From contig VEOV01000083.1 of assembly GCA_012026855.1 (NCBI GenBank), positions 1 through 7,639 on the forward strand: 7,639 nucleotides of DNA, written 5' to 3'. The notes under the pieces are model-generated. The model saw only the letters and a list, made by a program, of their open reading frames with translations, did no database searches and had not been told where the DNA came from. Below, in pieces: positions 1-4,464 of this stretch. How positions within the stretch are numbered: position 1 is the first letter of the stretch; every line of letters begins with the position of its first letter. Position numbers and translations under genes: made by a program. Origin of the DNA: Geobacter sp. GTDB taxonomy: Bacteria > Desulfobacterota > Desulfuromonadia > Geobacterales > DSM-12255.

Positions 1-2
1 CC

Positions 3-494
3 ACCATCTTCAGGAACACCGACCTGCTTGAGATCGAGCTGCTCTTTGTCAAGCTCACCGAAATGGGTGTGGACGGTCTGCTGGTCGCTCCCGGTTTCGA
101 CTACGAAGCAGTCGGCGAGGAGCTGTTCCTTGTCAGGCAGGAGATTGAGCGGAAGTTTCAGGAAATCTACAAGATGAGCAGCCGCTTCCGCTTCTGGTCA
201 ACCCCCATGTACCTCCGTTTCCTGAAAGGTGAAAAGAAGCTGCAGTGCACCCCCTGGGGTAATCCGACCAGAAATCCGCTGGGGTGGAAAGCCCCTTGCT
301 ATCTGATTACTGACACCCACTATCCTTCCTACCGGGAGATGATGGCCAATACTGACTGGAGCCGCTATGGCGTCGGCCGGGATGGACGCTGCAGCCAATG
401 CATGATGCACTGCGGTTTCGAGCCTACGGTGGTGGGGGAAATTGCCAAGAGCTGGCAGGACATGGTGGAGATGGCGCTATGGAACCTGAGCTGA
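3..494 (+). CDS. hpnH: HpnH, hopanoid-biosynthesis radical SAM protein (5'-truncated by window edge)
   Basis: HpnH is the radical SAM enzyme that adds a 5'-deoxyadenosyl group to hopene (diploptene), giving adenosylhopane, the first step of side-chain elongation of bacteriohopanepolyols. The frame is open from the first complete codon at position 3, so only the C-terminal 163 residues are visible and the radical SAM CX3CX2C core lies outside the window. Recognition rests on the C-terminal region (the DUF3463 part of this family): GVDGLLVAPGFDYE early, then CYLITDTHYPSYREMM, then DWSRYGVGRDGRC, and a final Cys-rich CSQCMMHCGFEP stretch around 390-425. The protein ends in LWNLS with TGA at 492-494. 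Its last 18 bp overlap the 3' end of the convergent methyltransferase gene. No other hopanoid gene is in view, so membership of a hopanoid cluster cannot be judged. The family call is secure; the start and full length are unknown. Confidence 0.9.
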   Translation, partial: TIFRNTDLLEIELLFVKLTEMGVDGLLVAPGFDYEAVGEELFLVRQEIERKFQEIYKMSSRFRFWSTPMYLRFLKGEKKLQCTPWGNPTRNPLGWKAPCYLITDTHYPSYREMMANTDWSRYGVGRDGRCSQCMMHCGFEPTVVGEIAKSWQDMVEMALWNLS

Positions 495-1094
495 GCTGTT
501 TTTCTGCATCAGGTAGGTAACAAACTCCTCGCCGATGAATGCGTCTACCTCTCGGCAGCCCAGGTTGGTATAGCGCCGCCAGATGTCATACTTGTCCTGC
601 AGGGGGATACCGGAAAGCAGGATGTGGCCGCCGGGTGCAGTCAACTCCACCAGACGATCTGCCAGCGGCATGAGGATATCGGCATAGATATTAGCAATTA
701 CCAGATCAAAGTCCGCATCTGTGATCGTGCCAAGCTCGCCGCACACCACGTGGCAGGTTGATTCTGTGCCGTTCAGCACCGAGTTCTGAAGGCATGAGAG
801 AGCTGCCGGCCACTCGATGTCGACAGCTACTGCCTCTGCCGCTCCAAGTTTCAAGGCGGCAATGGCCAGAATACCGGTACCGCTGCCAAGGTCGAACACC
901 TTTGCACCGCTGACAGCAGCAAGCTTTTCCAGTATGTTCAGGCATGAAGCAGTTGTCTCATGCTCACCGGAACCGAATGCCCCCTTCCGGCCAAGATAGA
1001 GCGGTATTCCGCAGCTGTCAGGCAGGGGGAAGCCTTCTGGAACAATGGTAAATTTGCCAATATTGAACGGCGTGAAGATGCGACCAATGGTCAT
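477..1094 (-). CDS. prmA: PrmA-like methyltransferase lacking the usual N-terminal domain
   Basis: A 205-residue class I SAM-dependent methyltransferase most like ribosomal protein L11 methyltransferase. Visible motifs are the PrmA linker and signature AFGSGEHETTASCL (residues 39-52; family form AFGTGTHxTT), SAM motif I VFDLGSGTG (66-74), acidic D92 of motif II, the catalytic-loop motif NIYAD (135-139; family NILA), and LTAPGGHILLSGI (151-163). The start was placed at 1094 because AGAGG (complement of 1102-1106) sits 7 nt upstream of ATG; the reading frame stays open to 1307 but that stretch lies antisense to rsmI. The usual PrmA is near 290-300 residues with an N-terminal L11-binding domain of roughly 90-100 residues. 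This protein begins right at the linker, so it is either a catalytic-domain-only form or a paralogue with another protein substrate. It is divergent from rsmI (33 bp gap), and its 3' end overlaps hpnH convergently. The fold is certain; the L11 substrate is not. Confidence 0.75.
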   Translation of the reverse strand: MTIGRIFTPFNIGKFTIVPEGFPLPDSCGIPLYLGRKGAFGSGEHETTASCLNILEKLAAVSGAKVFDLGSGTGILAIAALKLGAAEAVAVDIEWPAALSCLQNSVLNGTESTCHVVCGELGTITDADFDLVIANIYADILMPLADRLVELTAPGGHILLSGIPLQDKYDIWRRYTNLGCREVDAFIGEEFVTYLMQKNSSAQVP

Positions 1095-1127
1095 CTGAAA
1101 ACCTCTAGCTGATGAAATAGGAATACA

Positions 1128-1982
1128 ATGCCAGCAGGCACCCTCTACATAGTCGCCACACCCATCGGCAACCTGGAAGACATGACCTTCCGCGGAGTGC
1201 GCACCCTCAAGGAAGTTGATCTGATTGCTGCCGAGGATACCCGTCATTCGCGCAAGCTGCTGAGTCACTTCGGGATTGCCACGCGCATGACACCCTATCA
1301 CGACCACAATGAACAGCTCAAGACCGATTATCTCATCGAGCTGCTGCAGAGTGGCCAGAATATTGCCATCATCACCGACGCCGGCACCCCCTGCATAGCC
1401 GACCCAGGCTATCGGGTGGTGCAGGCGGCGGGTGCTGCCGGGATCAGGGTTGTGCCGATCCCAGGTGCATCAGCCATAGCAGCTGCAGTTTCAGCATCAG
1501 GCTTGCCCAGTGATCGCTTTGTGTTTGAAGGTTTTCTCCCGCCAAAACAGGGGAAACGAATGGCAAGACTGGCCGAGCTGAAAACCGAGCCCAGAATGGG
1601 TATTTTTTACGAGGCACCCCATCGCCTGGCTGCCACTCTGGCTGATATGCTCACGGCATTACACAACAGGCGGGCAGTTGTTGCCAGGGAACTGACTAAA
1701 ATTCATGAAGAATTTCGCAGAGGCACCCTCGAAGAGCTGGCAGAATATTACCGTGAGCAGCAGGTAAAAGGTGAGATTGTCATCATGGTATCTCCACCCA
1801 AGGAGGAGGCTGACACAGCTGATTCTATAGATGCAACTCAGCTGCTGAGCACTTTGCTTGTCGGCGACAATCTCTCCCTCAAGGATGCTGTTAAACAAGC
1901 TTCTCTACAGACTGGCATTTCACGGAGCACTCTTTACGATATGGCGTTGCAAGTCAGGCAACAAATTGCAAATAATTCCTGA
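1128..1982 (+). CDS. rsmI: 16S rRNA (cytidine1402-2'-O)-methyltransferase RsmI
   Basis: RsmI 2'-O-methylates C1402 in the decoding centre of 16S rRNA, using SAM and the tetrapyrrole-methylase fold. The 284-residue length matches the family (E. coli about 286). Diagnostic stretches in order are LYIVATPIGNLEDMTFR (6-22), AAEDTRHSRKLL (34-45), the nucleotide-binding ITDAGTPCIADPGY (82-95), PIPGASAIAAAVSASGL (110-126), FEGFLPPKQGKR (133-144), FYEAPHRL (160-167), VVARELTKIHEEFRRGTLEEL (184-204), and a C-terminal helix-turn-helix-like segment LKDAVKQASLQTGISRSTLY (251-270). The ATG at 1128 is preceded by AGGA at 1119-1122. The upstream gene is divergent and the next gene in the same direction is 534 bp away behind its own promoter and terminator, so rsmI is probably a single-gene transcript. 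No convincing terminator follows its TGA. Confidence 0.96.
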   Translation: MPAGTLYIVATPIGNLEDMTFRGVRTLKEVDLIAAEDTRHSRKLLSHFGIATRMTPYHDHNEQLKTDYLIELLQSGQNIAIITDAGTPCIADPGYRVVQAAGAAGIRVVPIPGASAIAAAVSASGLPSDRFVFEGFLPPKQGKRMARLAELKTEPRMGIFYEAPHRLAATLADMLTALHNRRAVVARELTKIHEEFRRGTLEELAEYYREQQVKGEIVIMVSPPKEEADTADSIDATQLLSTLLVGDNLSLKDAVKQASLQTGISRSTLYDMALQVRQQIANNS

Positions 1983-1998
1983 GAAGAATTTTCCCTCC

Positions 1999-2071
1999 AA
2001 TCACATAGGCTAATAATCTTTTTTTGCATGTCCCACCAAATCACAACCAACTTGAATCACACACATTCACA
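1999..2071 (+). repeat. Cluster of AATCACA heptamers upstream of the sigma-54 promoter
   Basis: AATCACA occurs exactly at 1999-2005, 2039-2045 and 2055-2061, with a one-base variant ATTCACA at 2065-2071, in the C- and A-rich, G-poor stretch between rsmI and the promoter. The cluster lies about 50-120 bp upstream of the -24 element, the normal range for enhancer sites of sigma-54 activators. The offsets are 40, 16 and 10 bp, so the sites are not evenly phased, and no matching inverted copy was found. A role as an activator or regulator site is a guess; low-complexity sequence could produce the same pattern. Confidence 0.3.
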
Positions 2072-2118
2072 TTCCCCCATCAACATATTATCTCTTAGAG
2101 CTTTTTTAATTCCAATTT

Positions 2119-2135
2119 TTGGCACTTGATATGCA
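2119..2135 (+). promoter_or_regulatory. Sigma-54 (RpoN) promoter of the porin-cytochrome operon
   Basis: TTGGCAC (2119-2125) followed by a 5-nt spacer and ATGCA (2131-2135) matches the sigma-54 consensus TGGCAC-N5-TTGCA with one mismatch. The invariant GG (2121-2122) and GC (2133-2134) are separated by exactly 10 bp, as required. Transcription would begin about 12 nt after the GC, near 2146, leaving a leader of roughly 370 nt before the porin start at 2517. RpoN control means that an enhancer-binding ATPase must act from upstream. No clear sigma-70 -35/-10 pair was seen in the intergenic region. Confidence 0.7.
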
Positions 2136-2229
2136 CTTTTTTAAGCATTGCCTAATATTGCAAGTCAGGGGGTGCAACTTAACCTGAACCACACGGCCAA
2201 CTGCTAACATCACAAATATTATCAACTCA

Positions 2230-2317
2230 TTGATAACGATAATACTCAACCACTCGCGAGGGTGGGGCGGAAAGCCTATAGGGTCTCAAGCAGGCAGCCG
2301 GGTTGCCGAAATATCAG
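2230..2317 (+). promoter_or_regulatory. GEMM-I cyclic-dinucleotide riboswitch aptamer, GEMM-Ib (cAG-type) by its position-20 base
   Basis: The RNA aligns without gaps through the first half of the Vc2 c-di-GMP-I aptamer. The 5' strand is 2235-2251. A hairpin CCACTC-GCGA-GGGTGG follows (2250-2265; GNRA loop at 2256-2259, which would dock into the second helix). Next comes GGCGGAAAGCC (2266-2276, for Vc2 GACGCAAAGCC), then a short second arm, then GGCAGCCGGGTTGCC (2293-2307, for the conserved GGTAGCNGGGTTACC). The base aligned with Vc2 G20 is A2244, the intercalating A47 is A2271, and the ligand-pairing C92 corresponds to C2306 or C2307. The 21-46 pair has switched from G-C to C2245-G2270. P1 closure can be GATA/TATC (2238-2241 with 2312-2315) or TTGATA/TATCAG (2230-2235 with 2312-2317). 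A20 aptamers of this class in Geobacter prefer 3',3'-cGAMP, so that ligand is inferred. The class is secure; the exact ends are approximate. Confidence 0.88.
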
Positions 2318-2342
2318 CTGGATATTTTGCCCCGGTTTTTTT
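2298..2342 (+). terminator. Riboswitch expression platform: intrinsic terminator
   Basis: The outer stem CCGGG (2298-2302) pairs with CCCGG (2331-2335). The inner stem AAATATC (2309-2315) pairs with GATATTT (2321-2327) around the loop AGCTG. GC (2305-2306) can pair with GC (2329-2330) between them, making one long, nearly continuous hairpin. Seven T residues (2336-2342) follow directly. The 5' arm uses the conserved aptamer block at 2293-2307 and the 3' strand of P1, so aptamer and terminator cannot form together. Ligand binding should therefore prevent termination, an ON switch. The hairpin is seen; the switching direction is inferred. Confidence 0.85.
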
Positions 2343-2381
2343 ACGGAAATCTCCCTACACCATTGACAGGCACTAATTAGC

Positions 2382-2406
2382 AGTTAAAGTTAACAGCATA
2401 TTAACT
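2382..2406. repeat. AT-rich inverted repeat in the leader, possible operator
   Basis: AGTTAA occurs twice in tandem (2382-2387 and 2388-2393) and is matched by the inverted TTAACT at 2401-2406. AATT-type flanks on both sides (2375-2380 and 2403-2410) extend the partial dyad. It sits between the riboswitch terminator and the porin ribosome binding site. It could bind a repressor or form a weak hairpin, but AT-rich sequence gives such dyads readily and no regulator family was recognised. Confidence 0.3.
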
Positions 2407-2439
2407 AATTATTACAAAGAGGATGACTCTTCACTGACA

Positions 2440-2510
2440 TGAAAGGAGGTTACAAGGAAGCTCTACACAGCAGGTTGTTTGCGAAGTGGATTTTATTCTT
2501 GAAAGGAGGT
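2440..2510 (+). repeat. Duplicated Shine-Dalgarno 11-mer TGAAAGGAGGT
   Basis: TGAAAGGAGGT appears at 2440-2450 and again at 2500-2510, exactly 60 bp apart. The second copy is the working ribosome binding site: its GGAGG ends 7 nt before ATG at 2517, and the encoded N-terminus there is a clean signal peptide. The first copy has no ATG, GTG or TTG at a usable distance after it. It could be a standby ribosome site, a remnant of a duplicated start region, or chance. Confidence 0.6.
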
Positions 2511-2516
2511 CATTTG

Positions 2517-3728
2517 ATGGGACTCAAACGGGTAAGCATAGCGCTCTCGGCATTTATGCTATTAGGCGCCGGAGCCGCATGGAGCGCTGAAATCAGCGGC
2601 AAGAGCTCCACCCAGCTCCTCTGGTACAACAATGAGTTTACCGAGGATCGAGTGTTTGAAGCTGCCCAGTACCTGCGTGTCAACGTGACAAAGGTGGATA
2701 AGGAGGGGAAACTGTCCTTCTTCGCCTACGGCCGTGCTGCGCAGACCTTTGGTGCAGACCACGACACAACCGGTCGGCTTTACTATTTCTATGCCGACTA
2801 CCGCGATCTGGCAGACAAGGCTGACATCAGGTTCGGCCGCCAGTTTGCCAGCAATGCATCAGGCAATGTTTTGCTTGACGGCCTCAAGGTCGACCTGAAG
2901 AACATCGGTCCGGTCGGGTTCTCCTCTTTTGTCGGCCGGGATGTTGTCTATGGCCTTAACGGCGAAATTGGCAATACCTTCAACACAGATTTAGGCATCT
3001 CTGCCTATCTCGCAGGCTTCAGGAAAACGGACCTGGAACTCAGCTGGCTGCGCAAATGGGAGCAGAGTGAAATCACCAGGGACATCCTCGGCGGTTCATT
3101 CAAGCAGTATCTCTTCAATACTGTCAAACTCTACGGCAACACGAAATACGATCTGGTCAGCGAATCATTCACCGAGTCTCTTGTCGGCGCAAAAGTTTTC
3201 CCGACTGCAGACCTGGTGGTAACCGCTGAGTACTACAAAAGCTATCCGACTTTCGACACCACCTCAATCTACTCTGTCTTTGCCGTCAACAAGTTCCAGG
3301 AGGCACTGGCACGGGTCGACTACACAGTTTCCGAAAAGCTTGCTCTGAACCTCGGCTACAACCGGCAATGGCTGGATGAGGGGGACAATATCGACCAGTA
3401 CCATATCGGTGCCGCTATTTCTCCAATCAAGCATCTCAAACTTAACATCGAGCTTGACAACCAGACCGGATACTACGGCAACACCAAAGGGTTTATGGCC
3501 GATGTTGACTATGAGATCAGCAAGGAGGCTCAGGTTGCCTGTGGCGTAACCTACGACGTTTACCAGCGCGACGCCCTGACCCATGATGAGATTGCCCGCA
3601 GATACTGGCTTGGCGGCAAGTACAAACTGGCCAAAAATATGGCGTTATCCGGCAGGGTACAAAACGATGTCAATGCGCGCTACTCGGAGAATGTTTCGGG
3701 TCGTCTCGTCTTTGACTACGACTTTTAG
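2517..3728 (+). CDS. Outer-membrane beta-barrel porin of a porin-cytochrome conduit (OmbB type)
   Basis: A 403-residue protein expected to form the transmembrane barrel that brings a periplasmic and an extracellular cytochrome into contact. Residues 1-24 are a signal peptide (KR, then a hydrophobic run, then AWSA before EISG). The mature chain is rich in alternating aromatic and polar strands (FFAYGRA, LYYFYADYR, ADIRFGRQF, LVVTAEYYKSYP, LALNLGYNRQW, AQVACGVTYDVY, YWLGGKYKL) and ends in FDYDF, the terminal aromatic expected by the barrel assembly machinery. The start at 2517 was chosen over the in-frame ATG at 2439 because AAAGGAGGT (2502-2510) stands 7 nt before it and the signal peptide begins there. 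It is followed after 15 bp by an octaheme and then a dodecaheme cytochrome gene, the order of Geobacter ombB-omaB-omcB. It lies under the sigma-54 promoter and riboswitch. The barrel and role are well supported by context; orthology to OmbB itself is inferred. Confidence 0.85.
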   Translation: MGLKRVSIALSAFMLLGAGAAWSAEISGKSSTQLLWYNNEFTEDRVFEAAQYLRVNVTKVDKEGKLSFFAYGRAAQTFGADHDTTGRLYYFYADYRDLADKADIRFGRQFASNASGNVLLDGLKVDLKNIGPVGFSSFVGRDVVYGLNGEIGNTFNTDLGISAYLAGFRKTDLELSWLRKWEQSEITRDILGGSFKQYLFNTVKLYGNTKYDLVSESFTESLVGAKVFPTADLVVTAEYYKSYPTFDTTSIYSVFAVNKFQEALARVDYTVSEKLALNLGYNRQWLDEGDNIDQYHIGAAISPIKHLKLNIELDNQTGYYGNTKGFMADVDYEISKEAQVACGVTYDVYQRDALTHDEIARRYWLGGKYKLAKNMALSGRVQNDVNARYSENVSGRLVFDYDF

Positions 3729-3743
3729 AAAGGGGGTGTACCT

Positions 3744-4436
3744 GTGAAGAATAAGATGTTCGTTGTTATGCTTCTTGTGCTGTCAGTTCTGTATGTTCAA
3801 CAGGCGGCAGCCCAGAAAGAGAGTCACAAGGATTACCAAGATACAAAAATCAGCGACTGCAATTCATGCCATAAAGGCGAAGGTATCGCCCCTAACCATG
3901 ACAGCGACTGGATCAGGAATCACCGCACAGTAGCCGCTAAACCGAACAACAACTGCGGTCAGTGTCACTCCCAGGCATACTGCCTCGATTGCCACAAAGG
4001 TGGCGGTATCGGCGCTGACTTCAAGGGAGACGGCTCCAGGCGCGATTTCGCACCGAGCAGTCATCGCAGCGACTTCATCAGCATTCACCCGCTCAAGGCA
4101 GCTGCCAACCCGCAGAGCTGCTATCGCTGTCATGAAAGCAAGCAGTGCAGTGAGTGCCACGACAGGTTCCCCAAAGGGAGCCTGAAGATCAAATCGCACA
4201 TGGCTCTGGGAGCCAATGGCCAGAGCTACTCACCGGCCTCTGGTGCAGAGCATGCCACCGAGGCAAGACGCAATCTGCAGTCCTGCGCCAGCTGCCATCC
4301 GGACGGTGACGCCTGCAAAGCATGTCATAGCAGCGGCGGTGTTCGTCCCCATCCACGCAACTGGAAGGCCGATAATTTCAAAGACAGGACCAAAGGCAAG
4401 GTATGCCTCAAGTGCCACCTGCCGGGAACTTTTTAA
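3744..4436 (+). CDS. Periplasmic octaheme c-type cytochrome of the conduit (OmaB type)
   Basis: A 230-residue cytochrome with eight CXXCH heme sites starting at residues 39 (CNSCH), 71 (CGQCH), 80 (CLDCH), 126 (CYRCH), 135 (CSECH), 181 (CASCH), 191 (CKACH) and 221 (CLKCH). An N-terminal signal peptide (MKNKMFVVMLLVLSVLY, then QQAAA before QKES) shows export without a lipobox. Heme number, length and gene position match OmaB/OmaC of Geobacter, the inner electron entry of the outer-membrane conduit, which would take electrons from periplasmic cytochromes and pass them through the barrel. Several extra His residues (such as the HKD, HDSDWIRNH and SSHRSDF stretches) could be distal heme ligands. 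The start is GTG at 3744 after AAAGGGGGTG (3729-3738); the ATG at 3756 is an alternative that would shorten the signal peptide. It is 15 bp after the porin gene and 28 bp before the next cytochrome, so it is co-transcribed. Confidence 0.9.
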   Translation: MKNKMFVVMLLVLSVLYVQQAAAQKESHKDYQDTKISDCNSCHKGEGIAPNHDSDWIRNHRTVAAKPNNNCGQCHSQAYCLDCHKGGGIGADFKGDGSRRDFAPSSHRSDFISIHPLKAAANPQSCYRCHESKQCSECHDRFPKGSLKIKSHMALGANGQSYSPASGAEHATEARRNLQSCASCHPDGDACKACHSSGGVRPHPRNWKADNFKDRTKGKVCLKCHLPGTF

Positions 4437-4464
4437 GCAAACAAATCGCTAGAGGAGGTAAACC

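Noticed and set aside
1095..1307. In-frame N-terminal extension of the PrmA-like protein to 1307
   Set aside because: It would run antisense through the rsmI start region and its residues do not resemble the PrmA N-terminal domain; AGAGG before 1094 explains the start.
2092..2107. CTCTTAGAG followed by T6 as an rsmI terminator
   Set aside because: The stem is only four base pairs and AT-rich, too weak to claim.
2158..2187. Small hairpins in the pre-aptamer leader (TTGCA/TGCAA; TCAGG/CCTGA)
   Set aside because: Five-base stems with long loops that are mutually overlapping; expected by chance and without a family match. A second tandem GEMM aptamer was looked for here and not found.
2363..2386. 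TTGACA as a -35 element, or GGCAC...AGCA as a second sigma-54 promoter
   Set aside because: No acceptable -10 box occurs at 16-18 bp from TTGACA, and the GG to GC distance is 9, not 10.
2439..2516. In-frame 26-codon N-terminal extension of the porin from ATG 2439
   Set aside because: No well-spaced ribosome site precedes 2439, while the start at 2517 has AAAGGAGGT 7 nt upstream and begins a normal signal peptide.
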